Of a DNA stretch of 64,000 bases, positions 27,060 through 38,280 are shown in pieces (position 1 is the stretch's first letter; each line of letters begins with the position of its first letter). The stretch is from Acanthaster planci (Eukaryota; Echinodermata; Asteroidea; Valvatida; Acanthasteridae). The notes under the pieces are model-generated. The model worked only from the letters and a program-made list of their open reading frames with translations. It made no database searches and was not told the DNA's origin. Both the position numbers and the translations under genes were made by a program. Where the stretch lies: positions 364,540 to 428,539 of the forward strand of contig NW_019091524.1 in assembly GCF_001949145.1 (NCBI RefSeq), given 5' to 3'.

Positions 27060-27740
27060 TGTGTTCACGATTGGTACGTGGGTACAATTAACCTTTTCAA
27101 CGTTTGCAATGCATTGTGGGTTTGGATGACAAACATGCAATGCATTTTATACACAACTCTAAGGGAGAAATGTACCTGAAAACGTTAATCTGTCTCCATT
27201 TTATGTCGTACTCCAATTCAAGCCACCCCCTTCTGACAAAGTGTTGGATTATTGATTTGGGACGAAGATATTCAGAAAACTTCAAAGTTTAAAGCTTAGC
27301 AGAGAAGGAAAATTTGGAGAATTTCTTCCACTTTTTGTCACGGACCGTGCTTTGACTACTTCGTGAATATTAATGTTCTCGTGTTGTCCAATCAAATTAT
27401 GACTTGCAGCTCATTCATCCCACTTTGACCAGTCTTGTTCATTTTCAGCCTGTAGCGTGACTGGTGCTCTTAAAAAGGGCAATTAAGGTTGATTTGTTCT
27501 TACAAACATTTGGAAACGGATTTGAAAATGTTTCTTGTATAATCTGATACATAAGACGCATGCATCTGTGAGTTGATGAGTAGATACATAAAAAATATGT
27601 TGTAGAAAACTGTAAATTGATTTTTGACTGGTTCACTTCCCCCATAGGGTTGTCCATAAAATGCATTGCTTGTTTGTTATCCATATCCATAATGCACTGC
27701 GAACGTCGAAAAGGTTTATTTCCTGAATGACAGCCCACAC
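27060..27740. repeat. Diverged inverted repeat pair
   Basis: About 85 bases at 27,092-27,175 (plus) match 27,640-27,722 read inverted. Both share TGCATTGTGG/TGCATTATGG, GATGACAAACA/GATAACAAACA, AGCAATGCATTTTAT/TGCAATGCATTTTAT and GGGAGAAATG/GGGGGAAGTG. In one frame both copies read like INLFNVCNALWVWMTN / INLFDVRSALWIWITN. The arms are separated by about 465 bases of unrelated sequence. It is either the ends of an old foldback element or two insertions of one repeat family. Confidence 0.55.
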
Positions 27741-27849
27741 TAGATTAGAGGGGTCAGAGCCCTTATTTAAGAGGCAGTTTATTCTCACGTGATCCAAATC
27801 CTCTTTTGATTTACGCCCAAGGCACGGTATTTGAACTATTTCTGCATTC

Positions 27850-28650
27850 TGCCTTAAGTATGAAAACGAAGATGTGCCCCGGCACTCAGCCTGGCCGCCA
27901 TTGGAAAAACACATAGGCCTAGGCCTACACCTACCTGTTCGTGCCGGCACGGTGATAGCGGTGGCCTCGCTATCAAGCCACCTGACAACGGCGCCACATT
28001 TTTTCTCGATTTCAACGTCTGAGCGGAGATTACTAATGACAATCCGCAATGAATCTTACAGACTATGCAGGAAGTTCCTCGGAAAGAAGACACTTCGTGG
28101 AACACGGAAAACACCGATGAAAAGCCCCGCTAAACATGCTAACACTAACAGTAAACGACCGAACGACATCAATCCATCCAGCCTGTTAGAGAATGTGTAA
28201 TGCACGTACCTGTTATCTCCTTATCAATAGAGAGTCTGGTATCCCTCCTGTTAAAATTAATGTCCACATTTCGCGGAACTGGGCACCAGACGAGTTTTTA
28301 GTCCAATCAATTAGACCGGGTTCAATGACGTTCCCAATACACAGTGTGAAATCGATTGGGTATAACTTTCGCGGGTATCCAGCCGGATCTCTATGTATTT
28401 TATGAGGCTGTGACGAGAGTAACCAGTGTGGAAATTTTTCGATATTACAAGAATCACGAGTGTTTCTCATGTCGGCCAAATTCTTTCTGTGATCGAGGAG
28501 AATTTTTTTCGGATGCAATACCCACTGCCACGCCGTTGCCAAGCAACCGCAGCTTAAACATCGCGCGAAAGACTTCGACAAACCGTAGTGATGGATGGTA
28601 GAAGCTGATCGGGAATATCGCCGGAGAACTTGAGGTCAAGGTCGCAAGGG
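27850..28650. promoter_or_regulatory. CpG-rich island with X-box, candidate promoter
   Basis: CpG and GC content rise sharply against the AT-rich flanks (for example GTGCCGGCACGGTGATAGCG near 27,942). An RFX X-box of the 13-bp form, GTTGCCAAGCAAC, lies at 28,535-28,547. TCAAGGTCG (NR5A/ERR-like) lies at about 28,635 and CCAATGGCGGCC (minus strand) near 27,895. A donor-like GTAGGT follows ACGAACAG on the minus strand near 27,930. Open frames exist on both strands (27,874-28,200 plus, 28,213-28,581 minus) but none shows a known domain. It may be a transcription start region for a gene outside my recognition. Confidence 0.35.
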
Positions 28651-29379
28651 ATTTGACATTGATTCCGGCCATTAGATTGAAAATTATGTATGATGTTTAG
28701 TATTTCAGTCAGAATGCTGGTTGCTTTTTAACTGTCAGGAATGTGGTGATACTCATAGGTTACGTGTATGTAATTCATGGGTTTTTTTGACTTTGTAAAG
28801 AGGAACAACTACTTGATGTGATGCCCCCTTAGGAAGCTTTGCTTTGCAGAAACAGAGTTATACCGTTGGAAGTTTAGTAGCTTAGACAGGAAAATTCGAC
28901 AGAATTTTGAATGAGAAATTGTTTGAGCAGTTACCCGCCTGAGAAGCTGCAAGTATAAGGCTTCTTTTCAGGCAAGTATGGAATCGACAACTTTTTTTTC
29001 AAATGTATTGTTATTCGTCCCATGTCCACATCTTGCCGCCTTGAGTCTTCTGTAGATTTAGCTCTTGCAAGTAGCTGGAGGATGGGAAATCAACCACAAA
29101 TGCCCCACGGGAAGCCATTTGAGCAGTTGCCCCAAAGTGAAATTGTCAAATTAAACGAATACTCCCCTACCAGTTCGTATGTCCACGAACATCGTTTTTT
29201 TTAAAAGGATAACATCGCTGTTCCTAGCCCCCGGAAAACAATCACTTCGTGCATTACAGATTGAATGAGGGCGCTATTTGTCCAGTAAGAAATGAAAACT
29301 CCCGAGAAAACTATCAAACACATTTTAGTTACAATGCAAAAATCTCGAGGAAAAAATGGCTCCCTCGTGTATACAGTAG

Positions 29380-29710
29380 TCATTGGCGTCGATCAGTGGG
29401 GGACGCGGGACGGTTATCCCCCCCCCTTGCTTTTTAAGGTGGGGTATTTCATATGTCAATACCCCTGATTTTTATTATATTTAATTTAACAGCTCATCAT
29501 TGCTCACTAACGCCTCCAAAGTGGAAAACAATGTTTGAAAATGCGTTTAAAATCGAAAAAAAGGTCAAAAATTGCAATCTGTCGCCCCACAGATCATCAC
29601 AGCTTTTAAGCGGGCCCGGACACAAACCTATAAGCGCTTCGCGCTCGCATTGGTATTGCCCCCACCCTAGTTTTTCAGAAGTGATTAACCTTGCCTGTTT
29701 GGGACATGCA
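29380..29710. repeat. Probable DNA-transposon-derived repeat
   Basis: Contains GGGGGACGCGGGACGG followed by C9 (about 29,397-29,426) and the word AAGCGCTTCGCGCTCGCA (about 29,631), a string I associate with old invertebrate transposon copies. Ends could not be fixed and no coding sequence remains. Confidence 0.3.
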
Positions 29711-29852
29711 TGTATCCTCCGGCCTTGAAAAGAGAAGAGACGCTTTCCCCGTGGAGAATAAGAAATGTCATTTGCCATCGTCTGAGTCATGGCGATAGGG
29801 TTCCATGATCCTGCCGTACGTACTTTTGATTGGAATCATGAAGACCACTCAT

Positions 29853-30729
29853 CAGAACCGTAATTACTCGAGTCAACTGGAGTCCGACTCGAGTCACGAG
29901 TTCTGGTGATTTGACTAGAATCCCGACGGGTAAATGTCTCGACTCAAATAATAACTGTAAACAAATGACTTGATTGAGTACGTCTATCATCAGAAGACCA
30001 GTGTTGAGGAAAGCTAATAGGACTCCAGTCTAAATAAAGAAAACAGCTTTGCGGGAAATATTTGCAATGACGGTGCCGGTTTATCGTGTTGGCATCATGT
30101 TGCGAATACAGTATCCTGCATGTATGCCCTAAATCGCAGCCCGTCGATGTCTGTTGTCCTTCCTCCGTGGTACAGCAAACATACATCATGTCATGGACTT
30201 TAAAAATGCATTTCTCAGCTCTTGGTTTCATCATTGTCTTGGTAATTCCTATTAGCCAATATAGCATCCAGTTGGGAACGCCTGCTAAATTTATGACCAC
30301 ACAAGGCCCGACTAGCAGACCTGTTATAATGTCTGACTTGATTTTCCTGAAGTCTAGGCCTATGCAATCTTGTAAAGAATAGGCCTATGGGTCCCATTTC
30401 CGTATGCACAGGAATTAACTTTACTGCCTTCATTGAGCTGCAATCACATGTACCTTTTTGATTTTCATGAAGAGTAAAATGTGATGTCACCAAATGCTGT
30501 GGCCCAGATGTGGATAAAAAGGAAAACAAAACCGTTTCTCTTATGTTTGTTTTATTATGCTCAATTATTTGTGACTCGAATTGGCTCAAGGTAAATACGT
30601 GATTCGACTCGACTACACACTGTGACTCCACTAGACTTCTTTACCTAATAACTCGACTCGAGTCACTGCGTGTGCATTAAAAAATGAGACAACTCGAGTC
30701 ACAAAATTCAGCGACGCGTGACAACTCTG
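29853..30729. mobile_element. hAT-like non-autonomous element with 8-bp TSD
   Basis: The element starts CAGAACCGTAATTACTCGAG at 29,853 and ends ACAACTCTG at 30,729; read inverted the right end is CAGAGTTGTCACG, so both ends begin CAGA...GT.A, typical of hAT. Flanks are CCACTCAT (29,845-29,852) and CCACTCGT (30,730-30,737), a 7/8 match of the 8-bp duplication hAT makes. Sub-terminal regions carry many ACTCGAGTC or ACTCGACTCGAGTC words at both ends, possible transposase sites. The middle (about 30,000-30,560) holds no transposase, only short frames. Confidence 0.75.
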
Positions 30730-30737
30730 CCACTCGT

Positions 30738-32010
30738 ACCACTGGATATGGTGTAGCCTAAGTATGTAAGCACACTGGCAGCGCATTTAATCGCGAGCTG
30801 GGACAGTGTGGAATTCAATCTGACCCCAACATCGGGTAACCTTTGGCTCCAGATCGTGTTGAGAGACCTTTAGTCAAACCATTAAGGTCTTTCCCTTCAT
30901 CCACGGTCAAACCATCATATGATTTCTCTATAACTTACAATGTGCGGGGGGTGGCCCCACATTTTCCCCCACGGTGGAGAGGAACAATCACCACGTGCGA
31001 ACTTTCAGGGTGTTTATATAAATGCGAGCAATAGACCAAAGCACGTTTGAGAGGTCCAAGTTTGAAAATTATGGACTGTAGGAGCTCTACGCAATCTTCG
31101 GATTTCTTGAGAGTTTCCATGAAGTATTGTAACTTCTTCGTTTTTTTGCCGTCAGCTGATTACCTAATTTATCAATTCTAAATTTAAGAATGTCATCAAA
31201 GAGGAAATATGCACCCTTGTTACGGTTGTTCACTTCCAGCTTATGTGACTCTAATAAAAGAGAATGGTTCTGAGCAAGCGCGACAATGCTGGAGGGAACG
31301 TTTGTCGAGCGTAAGACCATGCCTTCTGCCTATTCGTCGTGTCGAAAACTTAAATCTACTTGTGATCGTCTGTGGTAAAACACGCCCTCTCTTGTTCCCA
31401 CTCAGAGTAAGCTGCAGAAAGTGAGATAAAAATGTTGCCGTGTTATTACGAAGTTAAGGCACAACTCCAACACCAAGACTTAGTATTCCCAATGTAACTA
31501 GCAAAAGAAGGTCACATCTGTGGCTGTGACCAACACAAGATCGAAGAGGTTCAAAAACGGATTACTTTCACCATGGAGGTTGGAAAAAATGTGAGGAGTG
31601 CTGTAACATGAGATGGTTTGTTTTTGTTTTTAATGCGGCTTGAGCAGAATCACCCCCCCCCCTTCCGCTGAAAAGAGCCATGTTGGTGGAAAGCATTCAC
31701 TTTGTTGGTAGCGATCCAATTGTAACGTATGCATTTCATAGTTGTTTCTTAACCAACGAAGTGTAGTTCCCGCCAAAGACCCCGCGTTGCAAGGAAAATT
31801 GCGCCCTCTCTGTCCACCTCGAGGTTCATAAGCGGCGGGAAAAGCACTGCGTGCGCGAATAGCTCCTTGTGCATTCGGAACGGGACGTAGACTCGCTGCT
31901 CAGTGAACAGGCTTTTCCGTACAAGTACACAGGTAGACCACGCCCTCGGTTAGTTGAAATACTTCCTGCCCAGACCCTATCTCTTTTCTGCCAAGAAAGG
32001 GGTGCTTCTG
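30738..32010. other. Non-coding stretch, nothing recognised
   Basis: No gene supported. A short hairpin GTGCGGGGGGTGGCCCCAC lies at about 30,943-30,961. GC content is higher than in the first 25 kb and ACATGTAC words are nearly absent. Confidence 0.5.
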
Positions 32011-32364
32011 CACTGTAAAAACGCTGGGCAATTATTTTGCCCAACGCTGGGTACCAGGCAAACTGTTGGGCCAACAGATTACTCAGCTGCGTTTATTCTC
32101 GCCTGATATGTGGGCAAACTTGTCTCATTTTAGCCAACGGTTGTAGAAAATGTTATCTGTACTACCGCCTTTTACCCAGAATTATACTCTTTCTGCAAAA
32201 CAGTTATGCGATTCACCTGTGTAAATACCAACTTCCCAACTTGGTCACAAGGTGTCCAACACTGGGTAAATTTTTTAGAAAATGACCAACATTTATTACT
32301 AAAATGACCAACATCTGGATAACCGAGCTTTGTCTAACTTTTTTGACCAACGCTTTTTCCAGTC
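32011..32364. mobile_element. Short TIR element (ACTG...CAGT ends)
   Basis: Left end ACTGTAAAAACGCTGGGCAA (from 32,012) and right end read inverted ACTGGAAAAAGCGTTGGTCA (from 32,363) form an imperfect terminal inverted repeat of about 20 bp. Interior has repeated CCAACGCTGGGTA / CCAACACTGGGTAAA / GACCAACAT words. About 350 bp, no transposase. No convincing target duplication seen, so class is uncertain. Confidence 0.5.
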
Positions 32365-32429
32365 CGGAAGAGAAGACGCCCTTTCTTTTAGACATGGACG
32401 CACAGCACGTGAAACTATTTATCACAGCC

Positions 32430-33650
32430 GTCATATTACGATCCAATCGATTGGGTCTCTAGTATGTGGGCACCCACAACGTGGAGCAGCGCAGGTCTCA
32501 TTTTGGTTCTTCCTGTCGTTGTATGAGGTAGGGTCAAGCTGTGACATGTCAGCTACAGACGCATCTGCTGTTGCTTGTGGTTTATGGCATTGGACAACCG
32601 TAAGCACTGGGCCCTCATGAGATCGACACAGGAACGAGATGGAGAACACCGAGACGGTGGTATATCGAAGGAGAACGCCTGCAATAACAGTTCTCAAAAT
32701 GCGAACTATGTAAATCGAGCCTTCTTGAAGAGCCAAGCAAGGGGCCTGGTGATCAGTGATTACTTAGAAATAGCTTCCCTCGATGTAGATTCGCCACTTT
32801 TCTTGTGCCCATATCACCGTCAAGCATTCCTTCTCCGTAGTGCATGTAGTGCTTTATATTGCGTTCAGGAGCTTTTAAGGACCAGCTCGCACCAACGATT
32901 GTGTGTAATAGTGGCCACTGTTGCAACATGTTGTCCAGCAGGAGGAAAGCCCCCCACTTGAGTCGTTGGTATCGGTATGGACGACCAGAGGTCTCCACAG
33001 ATCCAGCATTAGTTCTGAAGCGAGGACGGACTTCAGCTGTAAGAACGACGCTTTGCAATCATCTATCCAGTTCCACTCAACTTCCTTATGTCGCAGTCAG
33101 TTAAATGGAGAAGCCACGTCAGCCAGATCTGGGATGAACTTGGCAGACCACATCACCACGCCCTGGAATCTCTCGAGGCTCTTCAGATTGTATAGAGCTC
33201 GGTAACGGACAACTGGCTCCACTTTGTCTGGATCTGTGTGCAAACTATCACCAGCAACGACATGACCAAGGTACAAAACACACACTTCTGCCTACTGACT
33301 GTAAGACCAGACTGGTCGCTCTATAATTTCACGGAGATCATATCAGCCAAGTGTTGGCTTGGTGATGAAGAGTAGATGACAAAATCTTCAAAGTAAACAT
33401 AGCATGCTCAAACAACGCAGTACAACTTCCACGAGTTGCTGGAAGCTGGCAGGTCCACTGACCACACCAAAATTAAAGGTGGGACAGTAAATTGGAGAAG
33501 TCCTTCAAACGCGAAGGTGGTCTTCTCCTTGTCGGTGCCAATCAATCAGGCCCATCTGATGGTAATCACTTGTCAAGTGCGGAAAACTGAAAAATGTGGC
33601 TCTATGAAGAGATTCTAGGATGTTATCAACTGTAAGCAATTCATTGGTTA
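32430..33650 (-). pseudogene. Ty3/gypsy RT-RNase H remnant (copy B)
   Basis: Minus-strand frames, broken by stops and frameshifts, read in order as a gypsy polymerase. At about 33,630-33,300 are YHQMGLIDW and NFGVVSGPASFQQLVEVVL (RT palm, before the catalytic YxDD). At 33,285-33,097 come VLYLGHVVAGDSLHTDPDKV and the RT connection. At about 33,040-32,960 the RNase H start LVVHTDTNDSSGG, then about 32,860-32,740 TEKECLTVIWAQEKWRIYIE and VITDHQAP. The YxDD core itself is decayed. In life these domains copy the element RNA into DNA and degrade the RNA; this copy cannot. Confidence 0.85.
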
Positions 33651-33699
33651 AGCAGTTTATTGAGAATCTTTCTCAAAGGTAAAATGACAACGTGTCGGA

Positions 33700-35060
33700 G
33701 ACAAATAAGCAAGCAAGGAATCAATCAAACATGGACGAATGCAAAATGATTAGAGTAAGGGGTGAGAAATCTGATCTGTGGATAAAAGGGCAGGGAATAA
33801 AGGTAGGCCACGAGAATCGTCATCTGCTACATTGTGCTCTCCAGGAATATGCTTCCACTGCGATGGGTCAGTCGTGCTGTGAATTTCGCAAACTCTGATG
33901 GATATGAAGCGTTTGAACCGTCTTGCTTGGCCCCGGATCCATCTAAGTGGGATCAAGCTGTCTGTCATGAAGATTTTTGTATCTATCTGTAGCCGTGTCT
34001 CTTCAGTTTTCGTCTTAAACAGGCCTCTGGCAACAACTGCTGCTCGTAGTTGAAGCCTTTATATGGTGAGCTTTCTGAGCGGTGCAACTCGTGACTTTGC
34101 TGCAACGAATCTGACACTGAATGTTCCATCCTAAAGTTGCCATCGAACGTAGGCACATGCTCCAAATGCGTCTACAGATGCATCAGCGAAGACGCACAGT
34201 GTGGAGTCTCCGGTTGCTGTCATTGGAGTGAGAGATCTTTTGAAGGTAACATTGTCTAGTTCACTCATCTCGTTGAATTCACTTTGTTCAGGTAGTGGAA
34301 GCTCTTGGTCCCAGCCTGAGCCCTGTTGCCAAAGATGTTGCATTGCGATTTTGGATAGAACCACAATGGGTGCTGCGAATCCAATTGGGTCGAATATCTT
34401 AGCCACTTTGCTTAGAATATTTCTCTTCGTCAGCTTCACTTTACAGTGGCCTCCATTTTCAGTAGGTAAGCTGTGCGGCAAGTCCGGCGAAAATTTGAAC
34501 TTGAAGACATCATTTTGTGGATCCCATACAGTTCCGAGAACCTTTTCTTCTGTCATGACTTGAAGGGGTTTAAGGTTAAAGTTCACTGTTTCATGATCGC
34601 TCATCTGTAGAGGCCTGTTTGATAGCCAACCCTTTACTTTGAAAGCTCCACTGGCTATGACTTCATCTATCTCCTTTGTCAATTGCTTATCCTGCCTCAC
34701 TGTTGGAACAGAGTCACAAATGTCATCCATATATACATTTTCTGGTAGAGCTCTTACTGCTTGAGAACGTTTGGGCTTTCCTTCCTCTGCCGTTTTAGTG
34801 CTATTTGAGCCATAGCGGGTGCAGACTTGTCCCCAAATGTGAGGACTGCCTTGACGTATACGTCAGGACTTCGCTTGATTTCAAGATCAAGGACTACTCC
34901 AAAAAGGTTGTTCATCAGGTCAGGTCCCTTCTGTCATCCGGTAATCATTCAGAAAGTGACACTGAAACATGGCTGGCGAGTCGAACACAATGCAGAGTGG
35001 CGGGCTTTTCTTCTCTGGTCTGAGGACTCTGTGATGAGCAATGTAATGAACTGGACCAGA
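33700..35060 (-). pseudogene. BEL/Pao retrotransposon RT-RNase H remnant
   Basis: Reading leftwards on the minus strand: HYIAHHRVLRPEKKSPPL and CIVFDS...LNDY (about 35,050-34,940) are Pao RT N-terminal motifs; the palm core is mostly deleted. VYMDDICDSVPTVRQ (about 34,735-34,690, the YxDD-like box) starts a long open frame (34,730-34,131) with FKVKGWLSN, VLGTVWDPQND and SKVAKIFDPIGFAAPIVV, characteristic of the Pao family connection domain. It continues to RNase H LCVFADASVDAFGACAYV and, at 33,968-33,750, TDSLIPLRWIRGQARRFKRF plus HIPGEHNVADDDSRG. Stops and deletions make it non-functional. Confidence 0.9.
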
Positions 35061-35470
35061 GTACGGTGTAACCTTCCTGAAGAAGTGACACTTCTTGGGC
35101 TTCAGCTTTAGGCCATGGAGCCTCAACCTCTGGAGCACCACCTCTAGCCTCTCTAGGTATTCCTCAAAGGAGTTTTGAAAATATAAGAATATCATCCAGG
35201 CACAGGAGTAGGCTGCCGTAGTTGAGGTCGCCGAGAATGACCTCCATCAGTCACTGGAATGTAGCTGGGCTGTTGCTAAGTCCGAAGGGCATGCGGACTT
35301 ATTCATACAGGCTACCAGTGCCCACACGGAATGCTGTCTTCTGGATGTCTTCCTACTCGGTGGTAACCCTGCACCAAGTCCAGTGACGAAAACATCCTGG
35401 CACCTCCCGAGGAATCAAGGGTCTCCTCAATCCTGGGGATGGGGTAGGTGTAACGGGGAAAAATGGCACA
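35060..35470 (-). pseudogene. Ty3/gypsy RT remnant (copy A)
   Basis: Minus strand, from 35,460: YTYPIPRIEETLDSSGGARM then FSSLDLVQGYHRVG (RT fingers and palm, first Asp in SLDL). A frameshifted piece with MPFGLSNSPATFQ follows (about 35,300-35,265), then LLCLDDILIFS (about 35,215-35,180, second catalytic box). A final frame reads FEEYLERLEVVLQRLRLHGL ending KCHFFRKV near 35,085. The expected next gypsy motif, YLGHVV, is missing: the sequence passes directly into Pao RT, so this marks a recombination or nested-insertion junction. Confidence 0.85.
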
Positions 35471-36229
35471 CTTCAGATGAGAATAAAAAAATAAAGAAGA
35501 GACTTGAAGAAAATAAAACACTTGGGGAACTCGCTAAAAAATCTTTCAAAAGGATCAAAAGGGAGGAGTTGCAAGAAGTCTAAAAGAATAGGGATACGGA
35601 AGCTGAAACTTGATTCCAACAACACAATTTTTTATTTCTTCTAAGAAATATCCCCCCCCCAAAAAAGAATGCAACTGGAGAACTAAAAAAACAGGACTAG
35701 GTCGAAAATCAGAGAATTGTTGAAACCAAACCTAAAATGTAGGAGAAATATGACCAAGACCATAATTAAATTTAGAAATTAGACCAAAGTAAACCCGCAA
35801 CAGAATCAAGGTAAGGCTTAACCAATCTAAAACAAGACCGACCCAAACTAAAAAGGAAAAACCAAGAACCAACAAAACCAACACAGCACCTAAGAAAAGT
35901 TACAGATCAATTCAACTCAATCGTTAAATACCTGTAAGTCAAAGGAAAAGTAATAAAAACCATATAAATACAAGTTGAAGACAAAGAAATTATCTAATGC
36001 ACAAAGTACTACTCTGCACATCCACAGTTGCTCAATCTACATCATAAACTTTTTTAGCTTCAGTAACAAACGTGCAGTAAGGCTGAGACCTGCCAAATTC
36101 GTGAATATCAATGAGGTAATAAACAAAAGGTCCAGCCACTTCAAAGAAGGCAGGCCACACTAATCCTTAATCCCTGCAATTACCTAAGCCTCCTGCTGAA
36201 ACGTGCATAAGCATATGGGAGTCCATGAG
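35471..36229. other. A-rich non-coding stretch before the gap
   Basis: Strongly A-rich plus strand with no recognisable coding frame. Its composition differs from neighbouring retroelement sequence. It may be part of an LTR or untranslated region of one of the elements. Confidence 0.35.
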
Positions 36230-36481
36230 NNNNNNNNNNNNNNNNNNNNNNNNNNNNNNNNNNNNNNNNNNNNNNNNNNNNNNNNNNNNNNNNNNNNNNN
36301 NNNNNNNNNNNNNNNNNNNNNNNNNNNNNNNNNNNNNNNNNNNNNNNNNNNNNNNNNNNNNNNNNNNNNNNNNNNNNNNNNNNNNNNNNNNNNNNNNNNN
36401 NNNNNNNNNNNNNNNNNNNNNNNNNNNNNNNNNNNNNNNNNNNNNNNNNNNNNNNNNNNNNNNNNNNNNNNNNNNNNNNNN
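36230..36481. other. Assembly gap (252 N)
   Basis: All bases are N. Contiguity of the elements on the two sides is therefore not proven. Confidence 0.99.
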
Positions 36482-36799
36482 GTAATGAAGAAAAGTAAAA
36501 CAAATCTATCCGTGTTCTGTCATATGTACCAACTAAGTCAGCAGAAATACACTTCAACTCAATTTATTCTGCTTCACTTTCAATCATGGTCTGGATTGAA
36601 TCTACATAGCAATCCTCATCCCCATAACCAACTTTAACTTAAAATGTTCATAAGCACGGACTTAAGAATTAAATCCAAAAGCAGAGAACTAAAATCGCAG
36701 AGACAATCTATTTGTTACTAAAAAAAGAACTACATAGACCCCATTGTCAATCTTCCTAGTGAAGAACTTCCAAAAAAATGCACTTGTCTCTGCTCTTGT

Positions 36800-37110
36800 T
36801 AGGTGATGAGCCAGCTATTTTCCCCTCCGACGTCTGGCTCTTTATTGTAGATGGTTGCCGTTTGGAGGCTCCTTAGGTGCTTGCTGGGATGGTTGAAATG
36901 GTGTGGCTCCCACCAAATCTCGGTGGGAAACAGGGGCTGATATATGAGACGATCCTCTCGGCTTGGGAAATTTGGGGAAGTATTGTGCAAAGTGGCCAAC
37001 CTTGTTGCAGTTGTAGCAGGTTAGCAGACCTCGTTTAGGGGAATTTAAAAATGAAGTTACACACAGGTAGATTACTAGAAAATATTCTAAGGACAGCAAC
37101 TCACCCCATA
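36800..37110 (-). pseudogene. Retroelement gag zinc-knuckle remnant
   Basis: Minus frame at 37,117-36,842 contains CYNCNKVGHFAQY followed by FPKFPKPRG. This is the CX2CX4HX4C nucleocapsid knuckle with the last Cys changed to Tyr. A Pro-rich tail follows. The spacing and the KVGHFA core fit gypsy-type gag, an RNA-packaging protein. No protease or longer gag is joined to it here. Confidence 0.7.
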
Positions 37111-37119
37111 TGGCCACTG

Positions 37120-38280
37120 TGTAGACTTGAGTGTCGGGCTGTTGACCAGTGGTCTGCTGGGTGGTGGTGCAGACTGAATTCTGACCCTGGCACAGGCCCT
37201 TAAAAGCGTGTTACAGTCTCTTGATGGACTTTTCCATCAAGAATATGATTGGTCACTTGCAAGTTTGACCAAATCTTCCTCAAAGTTTGATTTGCATATA
37301 AGCTTCCCCATTGGTCAAATCTTTGAAGGCTCATTGTGTAACTCTGCTAATCAGCATGATCAGCAGATTTTCTCCAAGGTTCCAACAACCTGCAACGTCC
37401 AGTTTGATGAATCTCCCAAACAATGAAAACTGACATTCTGTTCCTAAAAATACTTGGTCAAGACTGTGGGAAAGTTCCCCTAAAACAATGGACTGGATTA
37501 GCAAGTAGGATGAACATCATGCCCTCAACCATTGCATACCACAAATAGTTCCATTTGGGTTGCATAAGATGGAAAATATCTCAGGGATGAGGGAAGCAGA
37601 ATAAGAAATGCAAGATAACCCACACAAAATGTACATTTTTCCATTTCCTGACATATATATCTGAACTACGGTTTGGCAAAACCCTTGGAAATGCAAGTCA
37701 GATGGAGATGGTACAGTACAGGTGTGTAGCAGCACACAACTAGGCTACGCTCATCGGACCGGACCATGGTGGGAGCTGTCCTGGGCCACCATAGTGACTA
37801 GCATAGCTGGACGGGGCCAGCGCTGGTATGTACTGACTGCACTGCCACTCAGGCCGCAATGTGATGAGTGCAATGATAGAATCACCGCACTATGTACCAT
37901 TGGCTCAGCGTAGAGATTGGGGGACCAGGGCTAGTTAAAGGACAAGGGTGGCGATGGATACGGGATTGTCTCGCCTGGCAATCGGTTCGGACGTAGCGGT
38001 GATGGGCCACTATGCCTGTCACTAACACCCTAGCTAGTTTGTACCGCTCTCGCTTCGGGTTGAGCTAAGCTAGCTGGGCATTCATATGCTTACATTTCTT
38101 CGCCATAAGAATGGTTACTATCGCACTTCTCTCGGAAAGGGTCCAACCACCGCGCTACGTTAGGTTTCGCTCTTACAACAAGGGTTTGGTCTGCCGCACC
38201 TGACCGACGAGCTAGGAAAAATCTGCTCTAGTTATAGGATTCTAGAGGCTTGGGTAGGGTTGGCATCTAGAGGAATAAAA
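37120..38280. other. Unassigned, structured GC-richer DNA
   Basis: No gene supported. A perfect 9-bp stem hairpin (CTTGATGGA, 4-base loop, TCCATCAAG) lies at 37,220-37,241. The block at about 37,720-38,080 is GC-rich with many short self-complementary words (for example CTAGCTAG and AAGCTAGCT about 40 bases apart). Its position beside an LTR element suggests LTR or leader sequence, but I cannot prove it. Confidence 0.3.

Noticed and set aside
32460-32480. GGGCACCCACAA similar to the LTR start at 38.73 kb
   Set aside because: Only a dozen bases match, orientation is opposite and no polypurine tract or flanking LTR sequence follows.
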